Program-made: the position numbers and the translations under genes | Shown here: one piece after another, positions 1-8,387 of the stretch | How the letters are laid out: each line of letters starts with the position of its first letter | Numbering within the stretch: the stretch's first letter is position 1 | Assembly (NCBI GenBank): GCA_015231825.1 | Contig: JADGAV010000001.1 | Span: 425,405-489,404, forward strand | Direction of reading: 5' to 3' | DNA length: 64,000 nt | From: SAR324 cluster bacterium | GTDB lineage: Bacteria; SAR324; NAC60-12 | Notes under the pieces: model-generated | Databases searched by the model: none | What the model saw: the letters and a program-made list of their open reading frames with translations, nothing else | Told to the model about the DNA's origin: nothing

Positions 1-454
1 TTTTTCCGTGTGCACGGCAATAGGCATCAGCGGCAAACCAGGAGACATATACTACCGGGAAAGACTCTCCTGAAGAGGCCTGAGGAATTATTGAATCCCA
101 GTGTCGGAGGTAGTTCCGGTCAGCCTTTCCTTGTTTTCCACGGGCATAAATGATATTCCATTCTGGATTTTTATTTACAAATGCATGAAATTCTTGGTTG
201 CTGACTTCATGAGAATCCATGTAATATGCAGGCAGGGAAACATCATGAATTGGAGTTTCGGGAATCGGTTTGAACAGTTTTTTTGTATAGGAATCCCCTT
301 CTTCTTGCGGAGCAACTTTTGCTGATTCGACCTCCGTTCGCCCCATTCGGAAATCACCTGGGGGAATCAAAATCATTTTATCCGGAAAGTCACTGCCTTC
401 GCTAGAGAGTGTCAAACAGATCCAGATAAAAGCTGTCAAAAGATAAGGTTTCAT
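1..454 (-). CDS. Secreted formylglycine-generating-enzyme (FGE/SUMF1) family protein, C-terminal part cut by window edge
   Basis: Reading the minus strand from an ATG at 454 gives 151 open codons that run off the left edge. The protein starts with a signal peptide (MKPYLLTAFIWICLTLSS). Hallmarks of the FGE-sulfatase fold follow: MILIPPGDFRMG at about 27-38, a HDVSLPAYYMDSHEVSNQEF stretch at about 70-89, and FPVVYVSWFAADAYC at about 132-146. Family members either make formylglycine in sulfatases or are non-catalytic carbohydrate-binding or structural variants. The catalytic cysteines would lie beyond the edge, so catalysis cannot be judged. It is divergent from the PelA-like gene at 676. No clear Shine-Dalgarno precedes the ATG; the signal peptide decides the start. 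Confidence 0.8.
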   Translation of the reverse strand, partial: MKPYLLTAFIWICLTLSSEGSDFPDKMILIPPGDFRMGRTEVESAKVAPQEEGDSYTKKLFKPIPETPIHDVSLPAYYMDSHEVSNQEFHAFVNKNPEWNIIYARGKQGKADRNYLRHWDSIIPQASSGESFPVVYVSWFAADAYCRAHGK

Positions 455-675
455 GGAACACAATTGATGGTTTTGGTGACATGAGCATATCTTTAGAAAT
501 GTGCCTCGCTTTGATGGATGAGTCAAGACCTATGAGGGCGCGTGGCGTTTCTTTTGAGCAGGGTGCCTTCTCTCTGGTCCGGTTGACAGCATTGGGAAGT
601 AAAACCTGGTATGCTTTCAAAGAAAAACATCGTACTTTGGAAATATTTCTATTCCTATTATTGCAGCTGCTTTTT

Positions 676-2562
676 ATGAAAATTAAAATTGTGTGCGGAA
701 TTGGTCAGAAAAAAGTAGGGACAAAGAAGGGCACGGTGGGAGGAGTTTTAATACTTGTCAGCTTTTTACTGATGCCGTTTTCAGATCTCTCGGCCGACTC
801 CTCAATCCCCCGCTATGTTTTGGGGATTTACGACAGTCAGCAGCAAAAGCCTCGTCTGCTTTCTGACAATGAAGGAGTTGAGGAATTTGATTCTCATGAT
901 GGAGAGGTAAATCCGATCCAGCAAAATCTGGCGGTAGTGCTCAATCATATGGGCTATCTTGTAGAACAGCTGGATATACGCAATCATCCTCTACCGGATG
1001 CTGAAACTATGAAACGCTATGCCATGGTGATCAGCTGGTTTAGATTCGATATAACCGTACCAAATCCGGAAAAATACGTCCCCTGGGTAGAATTGCAAGT
1101 CAAAGAGGGTCGCAAATTTCTCGTTTTGGAATATCCCGGAATCGAAGACAATCTCCGAAATTTGTTATCGCTCAAAAAAAGACTTTATCGAGCAATTGGT
1201 CTCGAATTTGGAAATAGCTTTCGCTCAAAAACCAATCGGATTCAGTTGGTGAACAAAATCTCTGAAATGGTCGAATTTGAACATTTGCTGAGACCTCCGT
1301 TTCCCTGGTATGACTTGTTTCGCCCCTTAAATGTGAACATTAAGTCATATTTAACAGTAAAGTACTGGCTCGATAAAAAAAGCGAGAGCATCATGGTGAT
1401 GACCAGTCCCCAGGGAGGGATGGTTGCTCCTGGTTATTTACTTTTCAGTGAAGCAGCACCGCCTTTCAGAAAAAAATGGAAAATCAATCCTTTTCTTTTG
1501 ATGAAGTCCCTTCTCAAATCCAAATTTCCAATACCCGACGTGACCACTATCAAGGGAAAACGTATTTTCTATTCGCATATCGACGGTGACGGCTTTCGAA
1601 GTATTTCATCGGTTCAATATAAAAAGATCGCTGCTGAAGTGATTTTAGAGAAAATCATTCAGAAATTCCCCGGGATTCCTATTGGTGTTTCAGTGGTTGT
1701 GGGTGATATTGATCCTGACTGGTGGGGAAATCCGAAATTCATTGAAATTGCCCGCGAGATTTTTTCTCAACCCAATGTGGAAGCGGCAACCCATACCTAT
1801 ACACATCCCTATCAATGGCAGCGCTGGAACCGCAGTTCTGCATACGCCCCACTGGGCGCATTTCGATATGAACGGGAAATTGATGAATCGATTGAATGGA
1901 TTGAAGAGCATTTGCTTCCTTCAGATAAACAGGTTAAATTGGTCTATTGGTCCGGAGACACCACTCCTCCGGAAGAAGCACTGGTTCGCGTTGAGAATTT
2001 CGGAAAGGATCATTTGAATGGCGGCGATTCGAGGAAAGACAATGACTATCCCTCCTACACCACTGTGGCCCCCCTGATGCGACCGGCTGGAAAAAGGTGG
2101 CAGATATTTACCAGTGCCTCCAATGAAAATCTCTACACGGCTTTGTGGACTGCAAAATTTCACGGCTTCCGCAACGTGATTCAAACTTTTGAAAACACAA
2201 ACTCGCCGATTCGTCTTGCTCCCGTCAATGTCTATTACCACTTCTATATAGCGGAAAAAGTCGCATCAATGCAGTCATTGGAACAAGTTTTGGACTGGGT
2301 TCAGCAGCAGGATCTATACATGATATATCCTTCAGAATATGTACAACTTGTTCGAGGTTTTATCTCAACAGAACTATATGAACTCGAGCCCGCTCTTTTT
2401 GAAATTAGAAACCGGGGGACACTCCAGACTTTTCGCCTGGATTTGGGCAAAGTCGATCTTGAACGCTCACAGGGAGTTCGGGCTATTCATCAGGTCAATG
2501 GAAATGAATATATCGATTTAGATCCGGAAGTGGAAAAACCTCGGATTGCGATAATGCGGTAG
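676..2562 (+). CDS. PelA-like secreted polysaccharide deacetylase domain protein
   Basis: The 628-residue product has an N-terminal hydrophobic export segment (about residues 21-40, ending FSDLSA). The C-terminal half resembles the deacetylase domain of PelA, the Pel exopolysaccharide enzyme. It contains FYSHIDGDGF (H301, D303, D305), THTYTHPYQW (H373, H377), YWSGDTTP, NENLYTALW and YYHFYIAEK. The D and two H residues suit metal-dependent deacetylation of N-acetylhexosamine polymer in the periplasm. The N-terminal half (about 45-280) is not the glycoside hydrolase I would expect in PelA and I do not recognise it. The frame is open from 481, but the ATG at 676 is chosen because it places the hydrophobic segment near the N terminus. 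No other pel genes are visible. Confidence 0.7.
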   Translation: MKIKIVCGIGQKKVGTKKGTVGGVLILVSFLLMPFSDLSADSSIPRYVLGIYDSQQQKPRLLSDNEGVEEFDSHDGEVNPIQQNLAVVLNHMGYLVEQLDIRNHPLPDAETMKRYAMVISWFRFDITVPNPEKYVPWVELQVKEGRKFLVLEYPGIEDNLRNLLSLKKRLYRAIGLEFGNSFRSKTNRIQLVNKISEMVEFEHLLRPPFPWYDLFRPLNVNIKSYLTVKYWLDKKSESIMVMTSPQGGMVAPGYLLFSEAAPPFRKKWKINPFLLMKSLLKSKFPIPDVTTIKGKRIFYSHIDGDGFRSISSVQYKKIAAEVILEKIIQKFPGIPIGVSVVVGDIDPDWWGNPKFIEIAREIFSQPNVEAATHTYTHPYQWQRWNRSSAYAPLGAFRYEREIDESIEWIEEHLLPSDKQVKLVYWSGDTTPPEEALVRVENFGKDHLNGGDSRKDNDYPSYTTVAPLMRPAGKRWQIFTSASNENLYTALWTAKFHGFRNVIQTFENTNSPIRLAPVNVYYHFYIAEKVASMQSLEQVLDWVQQQDLYMIYPSEYVQLVRGFISTELYELEPALFEIRNRGTLQTFRLDLGKVDLERSQGVRAIHQVNGNEYIDLDPEVEKPRIAIMR

Positions 2563-3011
2563 AAGGAGAAACCCCGTACTTTCAGTACATGGCTTGGGTG
2601 TTTAAAACTGGAGAAAAAAGTCTTCCACAAATTGTTAGAATAAGTATATTTAAATTCTATATTTAACAGATTATCTTTTTTTATTCATAGTTACAGCCCT
2701 TGAGATTTTTCCGCTAAACGAAGGAATGAGCACTCATTTAACTCTGTTCCATTCCAGCTTTTCCAGTGTTTTTTCAATGCCAGAATGTTCTAATTGCTGC
2801 ACGATCTCTTTACGGAATCGTCTTTCTATAAAGAGCGAGGTGAAACACGGTTTTGGAAAATTGTATTCCGGCGATGGTGATTGTGCAATGCGCTTTGCCT
2901 GAATTGCTTAAAACAGACAGGCGATTCATCGTTAATAAGATGGAGGAAATCTTTTGAGTCCTTTCGCGACGAATTTTTGAAGAAATACAAAAACTTAATG
3001 TTAGAAAAAGA
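2563..3011. other. Intergenic stretch with a possible degenerate gene tail
   Basis: No complete gene is seen. On the minus strand a frame is open for roughly 55 codons and ends at a TGA at 2735. Its last part is protein-like (FIERRFRKEIVQQLEHSGIE), but it lacks a start codon and a ribosome binding site, so it may be a gene remnant or chance. A weak inverted repeat (GTACTTTCAGTAC) follows the upstream gene at about 2577 and has no T-run. Confidence 0.3.
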
Positions 3012-4529
3012 ATGGGTAAAACAAAAGGGTTGATAGCCACTGGACATCCAGCTACGGCTGAAGCAGCGGCGATTGCACTGCGGGCTGGAGGCAATGCATT
3101 TGACGCCGCCATCTCCGCTTTTATGGCCAGTTTTATTGCAGAACCCGGTATGAGTTCCGTCGGTGGTGGTGCCTTCCTGGCAGCATGCAAAAATGACGGG
3201 ACTGCGCTCATCTATGATTTTTTTGTGCAGACTCCGCAGCACAAACGTCCTATTGAAGAAATCGAATTCCTTCCTGTTGAACTGGACTTCGGAACGGCCA
3301 AAGAGACCTTTCATGTAGGGATGGGTTCTGTTGGAGTTCCAGGCAGTGTGGCTGGAATATTCAAAATGCATTCGGATCTCGCCAGTCTCCCGATGGGAAT
3401 CCTTGCTGAACCTGCGATCGAACTTGCTCGCAAGGGGGTTGTGGTTGACCATTCTCAAGATCACGATTTTCATTTGCTTGAACCAATACTTGCATTGAGC
3501 AAATCTTCTCCTGTCTTTTGGCGGAATGGCCAGCTTCTTGGTGAAGGTGACATGATGTATATGCCGGAGTTGGCAGAGTGTCTCGAAATGCTGATCCGTG
3601 AAGGAGCTGATGCTTTCTATCAAGGAGAAGTCGGAAAACACCTTTTAGCGATCAATAAAGAAAAGGGAGGTCATCTCACCCAAAAGGATTTGTCGGAATA
3701 TCGAGTCTCTATTCACAAACCGCTGGAATTTTTTTTTCGTGATCGTCGGATAGTGACCAATCCGCTTCCCAGTCTCGGCGGCAGTCTGATTGCAATCGCC
3801 TTGAAGCTGCTGGAAACTAAAGGATCTGTGAATTATGCTCCCTCAGGCAGAGAACACGTAGAACGATTGATGGAAGTTTGTTCCGTTCTCGATACGATTC
3901 CTCGAACGCCCGGCGGCCTGGCCAAGGAGCTGGCCAGATGGTTTCCCGATTCAGATTCCCCTGTGAAGACGCACAGCACCAAAATTGGAGGAACGAGCCA
4001 CATCAGCATCATGGACGGAGATGGTAATGCAGCGGCGATTTCCACATCCAATGGCGAAGGATGCGGTCATTTTATTCCAAATACAGGGATTTTCCTCAAC
4101 AATATGCTGGGGGAATCCGCGTTGCTGCCCGGGGGAATTCATTCCTGGGAAGAAAATGTCCGCCTCGGGTCTATGATGTCTCCGACTGTGGTATTTGATC
4201 ACAAAGGACGAACGGAAATGGTTCTGGGAAGCGGAGGGGCAGGACGGATTCCATCAATGATTGCCCAGGTGATTCATTATGTGGTCGATCATGGACTTGA
4301 GATTACTGAAGCAGTCAGTGCTCCCCGTCTTCACTGGATAGATGGTGTATGTAATCTGGAGCCTGGATTGTGCAAAGAAGTCCGGGCTCCCCGCTCTTTG
4401 ATTAAAATGCTGCCCTGGGAAAAACAATCCCTTTATTTTGGCGGAGTTCATGCGATACTTCGTCGAGGAGAAACAATGGATGGGGAAGGCGACCGGCGTC
4501 GCGGGGGGGTTATCCTTCGTGTCGATTGA
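3012..4529 (+). CDS. Gamma-glutamyltransferase family protein (Ntn hydrolase), no signal peptide
   Basis: The 505-residue protein follows the gamma-glutamyltransferase layout: an N-terminal GHPATAEAAAIALRAGGNAF block, VGVPGSVAG in the large subunit, GGTSHISIMDGDGNAAA around the processing site, and GSGGAGRIPSMI near the C terminus. Family members self-cleave before a threonine that becomes the nucleophile; here that is probably Thr328. They transfer or hydrolyse gamma-glutamyl groups of glutathione or related acylated amines. Classical enzymes are periplasmic, but this one begins directly with the family's first conserved strand and shows no export signal, so cytosolic action is likely. The substrate is unknown. 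An A/G-rich stretch just before the ATG is a weak ribosome binding site. Confidence 0.85.
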   Translation: MGKTKGLIATGHPATAEAAAIALRAGGNAFDAAISAFMASFIAEPGMSSVGGGAFLAACKNDGTALIYDFFVQTPQHKRPIEEIEFLPVELDFGTAKETFHVGMGSVGVPGSVAGIFKMHSDLASLPMGILAEPAIELARKGVVVDHSQDHDFHLLEPILALSKSSPVFWRNGQLLGEGDMMYMPELAECLEMLIREGADAFYQGEVGKHLLAINKEKGGHLTQKDLSEYRVSIHKPLEFFFRDRRIVTNPLPSLGGSLIAIALKLLETKGSVNYAPSGREHVERLMEVCSVLDTIPRTPGGLAKELARWFPDSDSPVKTHSTKIGGTSHISIMDGDGNAAAISTSNGEGCGHFIPNTGIFLNNMLGESALLPGGIHSWEENVRLGSMMSPTVVFDHKGRTEMVLGSGGAGRIPSMIAQVIHYVVDHGLEITEAVSAPRLHWIDGVCNLEPGLCKEVRAPRSLIKMLPWEKQSLYFGGVHAILRRGETMDGEGDRRRGGVILRVD

Positions 4530-4995
4530 AATTCACTCCCTGAGCTTTTGCCGATACCCATTTCTGCATCTCGTGAGAATTCTTCTTGACAAATGTAATC
4601 CTGACAATGGATAATGCCAAGTTATCGAAAAATCAGTTTTTTATGTTTGCATGAATCTAATGTTTTGAATCTTCTGTCACCTCATTGAATAAGAATCAAT
4701 AAATACCTACAGCGGAAAATCCGCTTTTGATGAAGTCCCTGGCTAAGTCTTGCTCCCTCTTATATTCTCCTCCAGGTACCCAGACCTTGTTAGTCTGAAT
4801 AAATCGATTAAGATTTAACAAGATAAGATTCACTGGGAAAAATAGACAGAACAACGAGCTCCATGCTTTAAAAAATATTCTTCGGTCCGGTAGAATTTTA
4901 TCGTTGATTTCGAAACATTTCACGGCTCTCGGCTGGATAACCACCAGTCAATTGTAAGCAATTCCAATTACTCATAACTTCAATAAACAACGAAA
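4530..4995. other. Intergenic region upstream of the MFS pair
   Basis: No convincing gene. A minus-strand open frame at 4696-4944 would have a GTG start without a Shine-Dalgarno and matches no family I know, although its tail (KVWVPGGEYKREQDLARDF) looks protein-like. A promoter-like pair TTGACA (4586-4591) and GATAAT (4610-4615), 18 bases apart, points towards the MFS genes. Confidence 0.3.
4586..4615 (+). promoter_or_regulatory. Candidate sigma-70-type promoter
   Basis: TTGACA at 4586-4591 and GATAAT at 4610-4615 are separated by 18 bases. It lies about 380 bases upstream of the first MFS gene, so the leader would be long; chance similarity is possible. Confidence 0.3.
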
Positions 4996-6315
4996 ATGTT
5001 TCATTTCCTCGGGCACCATTTAAACCAACGGTTTCGTCCTCAGGGAAAAATTTTTTACGGTTGGTGGATTGTCGCTTCTGCCTTCGGCATTCAATGGTTG
5101 GGGGGGGTGCTTTGGGTACAATCCTACGGTGCCTACACGGTACTGCTGCATCAAGATTTCGGTTGGAGCATGACGATTCTTTCAGGTGCTTTTGCCTTAA
5201 CCCGTGTTGAATCAGGTATTCTTGGTCCTCTTCAGGGTTGGATGGTGGATCGCTTTGGACCGAGGATTATACTGACTATCGGACTTGCATTCTTTGGTCT
5301 GGGCTTCATCATGTTCAGCCAGATCGATTCAATTCTGACGTTTTACATTTCCTTCTTCATGATCGCTTTGGGTGCCAGTCTGGGCGGTTTTTTTACGCTG
5401 ATGGTAGCTATTGTCAACTGGTTTGACCGCTACCGTGCTTCTGCAATCTCATTTGCACAGATGGGATTCTCCGTCGGTGGACTCAGTGTCCCCTTGCTGG
5501 TATTCGGTCTTGAACGATACGGATGGCGGACAATGGCGATTTTTTCCGGAATCATAATTTTGCTGCTCGGAATTCCCCTCGCACAAATGATTCATCATCG
5601 TCCATCACATATTGGTGAGAATCCAGATGGATTGGACCCTGACAAAGAGGAAAACAAAGAAGGCAGGGATAAAAAGAACGGGCAGACTGTGCAACTCTCC
5701 TGGAAGCAGGCACTGAAAACTCATTCGTTTTGGCTCATCTCTGCGGGGCATGGTTTGGCATTGCTCACTGTTGGCGCAATCCTTGTCCATTGCATCCCGC
5801 ATCTGACAAAAGGCCTCGGCTATTCGCTCACTATCGCCGGTGTTATATTTGGAACGATGACGGGTTTTCAATTTTTAGGCCAATTTGTCGGTGGTATACT
5901 GGGTGATCGTTTCAATAAGCGCTATATCTGTATGGCATGCATGGTTTCCCATGCCTTCGGCCTGACGGTTTTGGCATTTGCAAACAATCTGTTTATGGTC
6001 GGTCTGTTTGTCGTGTTTCACGGAATGGCATGGGGAGTCAGGGGGCCTCTGATGGTTGCAATCCGTGCAGAATATTTTGGACCGGCATCTTTTGGAAAAA
6101 TCATTGGGATCTCTTCTCTTGTAGTAATGTTGGGGATGATGGGAGGACCTATACTTTCGGGTTATTTCGTCGATAAGTTCGGAAATTACGAAATCGCATT
6201 CAGCATCATCGCCTGTGCCGCCCTGCTCGGCTGCCTTTGTTTTTTCGCGGCCACGCCTCCAAAAAAAGAATCAGCTCCAGCACCTTCGTTAACGACAGAA
6301 CCTCAGGGAATTTGA
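4996..6315 (+). CDS. Major facilitator superfamily transporter, OFA/monocarboxylate-like
   Basis: The 439-residue protein has about twelve hydrophobic segments in two halves, joined by a charged cytoplasmic loop at about 205-225 (DKEENKEGRDKKNG). The motif GWMVDRFGPRIIL between TM2 and TM3 is the MFS signature (G-x3-D-R-x-G), repeated as GGILGDRFNKRY in the second half. The opening KIFYGWWIVASAF is typical of oxalate/formate antiporter-like and monocarboxylate-type members, so the substrate is probably a small organic anion; this is inference. Its stop overlaps the start of a second MFS gene (TGATG), so the two are translationally coupled and may act on the same or related compounds. Confidence 0.85.
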   Translation: MFHFLGHHLNQRFRPQGKIFYGWWIVASAFGIQWLGGVLWVQSYGAYTVLLHQDFGWSMTILSGAFALTRVESGILGPLQGWMVDRFGPRIILTIGLAFFGLGFIMFSQIDSILTFYISFFMIALGASLGGFFTLMVAIVNWFDRYRASAISFAQMGFSVGGLSVPLLVFGLERYGWRTMAIFSGIIILLLGIPLAQMIHHRPSHIGENPDGLDPDKEENKEGRDKKNGQTVQLSWKQALKTHSFWLISAGHGLALLTVGAILVHCIPHLTKGLGYSLTIAGVIFGTMTGFQFLGQFVGGILGDRFNKRYICMACMVSHAFGLTVLAFANNLFMVGLFVVFHGMAWGVRGPLMVAIRAEYFGPASFGKIIGISSLVVMLGMMGGPILSGYFVDKFGNYEIAFSIIACAALLGCLCFFAATPPKKESAPAPSLTTEPQGI

Positions 6316-7559
6316 TGCTGCTTGCTTCATACCTCCGTTTTGTTAATGCCCATCGCAGGTTTGTAACTTTTGGTTTTCTGACTGCCCTCACCTCCAGTTT
6401 TGGACAGACCTATTTCATCGGGATTTTTGGACCAGGCATACAGGTAGAATTCGACTTGAGTCATACCACCTGGGGAACGATCTACATGGTCGGAACGCTT
6501 GCAAGTGCCGCGCTGCTGCCCTGGACAGGAAAACAGATCGATCGTTTGGATTTGAGACACTATACGGTTATGGTCTGTCTTTTGATGATCTGCGCATGCA
6601 TATCCATGGCATTTGCTAACGGGATCTTCATGTTGACAATTGCAATTTTTCTATTGAGACAGTCAGGGCAGGGGCTGCTGAGTCATATTGCAATCACCAG
6701 TATGGCCCGCTATTTTGATGCCAGTCGAGGTCGTGCAATTGCTTTGGTTTCCCTTGGTTTTTCAGCAGGTGAGGCCACGCTTCCTTTTTTGGCAGTTCTG
6801 TCGATATCTTTCATAGGTTGGCGTTGGTCTTATGGAGGAATTGCAATCTTCCTGTTTGTTGTCCTCATCCCGGTTGCACTGTGGCTGCTCAAAGGTCAGA
6901 CGGAACGGCACCATCAACATTTGGAAGAGCAGGCAAATGCTGCTGCAAAGGAAAATTCCATTAGCCGAACCCGTTCTGAAGTTTTGCACGATCCCCGTTT
7001 CTACCTTTTACTTCCAGGTGTGGTCGCACCCGCCCTTGTTTTGACCGGGCTGTTTTTTCACAATTTGAATTTGGCTGATGCCAAAGGATGGAGTCACTCG
7101 TGGATTACGGGCAGCTACGTGGTTTTTGCCTTGGCGAGCGTCTCTCTTTCTCTCCTTTCAGGAATGCTTGTTGATCGATTCGGAGCTTTTCGACTCGTTC
7201 CGTTTATGTTGATTCCGTTGACATTAGGATTGCTTGTTGTTGCAAGTTTTGACAACCGATGGATTGCTTGGGTTTATTTGACCCTGATTGGATTTTCTAT
7301 CGGGATTGCCCACACTGCCGTCTCGGCTTTATGGGCGGAAATTTATGGAATTGATCATTTGGGAGCAATAAAGAGTCTGGTTTCTGCCTTTGGAGTGTTC
7401 GCTTCTGCGTTGGGTCCTGTTATCATGGGTGCTTTGATGGACTGGGGAATGTCCATCGAATCCACAGTGCTTGGGATGGCAGTCTACACATTCTGCGGAA
7501 CGGTTTTGATGATGGTCGCAATTGCTGACCGCTCTATATTGAATCCCAGAGTTCCATAA
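6315..7559 (+). CDS. Major facilitator superfamily transporter, second of a coupled pair
   Basis: The 414-residue protein has twelve predicted membrane segments and a central hydrophilic loop rich in H, E and K at about 195-220. MFS-type motifs include LPWTGKQIDRLDLRHY after TM2 and SGMLVDRFGAFRLVP in the second half. The frame is open upstream, but the ATG at 6315 is preferred because it shares its A with the stop of the preceding gene (TGATG), with GGGAA just upstream. It is only distantly similar to its neighbour, so this is not a recent duplication. Substrate unknown. Confidence 0.85.
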   Translation: MLLASYLRFVNAHRRFVTFGFLTALTSSFGQTYFIGIFGPGIQVEFDLSHTTWGTIYMVGTLASAALLPWTGKQIDRLDLRHYTVMVCLLMICACISMAFANGIFMLTIAIFLLRQSGQGLLSHIAITSMARYFDASRGRAIALVSLGFSAGEATLPFLAVLSISFIGWRWSYGGIAIFLFVVLIPVALWLLKGQTERHHQHLEEQANAAAKENSISRTRSEVLHDPRFYLLLPGVVAPALVLTGLFFHNLNLADAKGWSHSWITGSYVVFALASVSLSLLSGMLVDRFGAFRLVPFMLIPLTLGLLVVASFDNRWIAWVYLTLIGFSIGIAHTAVSALWAEIYGIDHLGAIKSLVSAFGVFASALGPVIMGALMDWGMSIESTVLGMAVYTFCGTVLMMVAIADRSILNPRVP

Positions 7560-7648
7560 TACAACATCCAATTCAAAGCCTTGTTTATAAAATCCTGATC
7601 AAAAGGGGGACCCTGGGAGTTATAAGCTTGCTGCCTTTCAATTATTAC

Positions 7649-7664
7649 TTGAACGATCATTCAA
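7649..7664. promoter_or_regulatory. Putative TetR operator, copy 1
   Basis: TTGAACGATCATTCAA is a 16-base palindrome with one mismatched pair, centred on GATC, 73 bases before the TetR start. A closely related AAACGATCATTT lies before the peroxiredoxin gene. Near-palindromes flanking the regulator suggest autoregulation plus control of the downstream gene. Confidence 0.65.
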
Positions 7665-7736
7665 AATAGAGTACTTGATTGAGGTGTTTTTAAGTTCTGC
7701 AGGAATCAGAATTGGGAAATTTGCCGGGAGAAAAGA

Positions 7737-8306
7737 GTGGCGCGTCAAAAAGAATTTGATGAAGAGGAAGTTCTTGAAAAAGCTATCGCAGTCTTTTGGA
7801 AACGAGGCTATGCGGGAGCATCAATTCAAAACTTAATCGATGGAATGAAAATTCACCGGGGCAGCCTTTATTCAACATTCAAAGATAAAAAAACGCTTTT
7901 TTTTCGTTGTCTGGAACTCTATGAAAGCAGACGGTTGGAACAAATGAGAAACGATTTGCCTCCCATTGAAGCGATTCAGGCATGGTTTCAATCTTTGGTA
8001 GAAAAAAGCGTTTCAGGAGCAACTCCCAGCGGATGTTTTATCATAAACACGCTAAAAGATGTTGAAAACCATCACTCTGAAATTAGGAAAGCAGTGGCGC
8101 AAAGCCTTTTGAAAACAGAAAATTTGCTCTTCACTCAAATTTGTCGGGGACAGGCGGATGGGTCTATCTCCCCCAATCTTGATCCTCGCAGGACAGCCCA
8201 GGCGATGCTTGGAATGACAGTGGGAATGCGATCATTGTCCCATCTGAAACCCAATCGCGTATTTTTACAAAATATTGCTGATAGCGCCCTTTCCCTGCTG
8301 TACTAG
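7737..8306 (+). CDS. TetR/AcrR family transcriptional regulator
   Basis: The 189-residue protein has an N-terminal TetR helix-turn-helix: FDEEEVLEKAIAVFWKRGYA, then ASIQNLIDGMKIHRGSLYST and FKDKKTLF at about residues 5-55. The C-terminal ligand-binding half contains GCFIINTL at about 100-107, a motif typical of one TetR subgroup. The start is GTG at 7737, placing the HTH at the usual distance from the N terminus. It lies just upstream of the selenocysteine peroxiredoxin in the same direction, and a shared palindrome precedes both genes. It probably represses both and responds to a reactive or electrophilic ligand; the ligand is inference. Confidence 0.88.
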   Translation: MARQKEFDEEEVLEKAIAVFWKRGYAGASIQNLIDGMKIHRGSLYSTFKDKKTLFFRCLELYESRRLEQMRNDLPPIEAIQAWFQSLVEKSVSGATPSGCFIINTLKDVENHHSEIRKAVAQSLLKTENLLFTQICRGQADGSISPNLDPRRTAQAMLGMTVGMRSLSHLKPNRVFLQNIADSALSLLY

Positions 8307-8323
8307 CATTTTGGATTTTTTTT

Positions 8324-8335
8324 AAACGATCATTT
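8324..8335. promoter_or_regulatory. Putative TetR operator, copy 2
   Basis: AAACGATCATTT, a 12-base palindrome with one mismatched pair, shares the AACGATCATT core with the site at 7649. It lies 52 bases before the peroxiredoxin start, between the TetR gene and its probable target. Confidence 0.6.
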
Positions 8336-8387
8336 TGGAAAGATTAGGAATGGTCTATCTGTGTTAACCTCAAATGAAGAATAGAAA

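Noticed and set aside
481..675. N-terminal extension of the PelA-like frame
   Set aside because: It gives no signal peptide and no ribosome binding site; the ATG at 676 precedes the hydrophobic export segment.
2826..3641. 271-codon minus-strand frame
   Set aside because: It lies antisense to the gamma-glutamyltransferase gene and has no recognisable motifs; it is a shadow.
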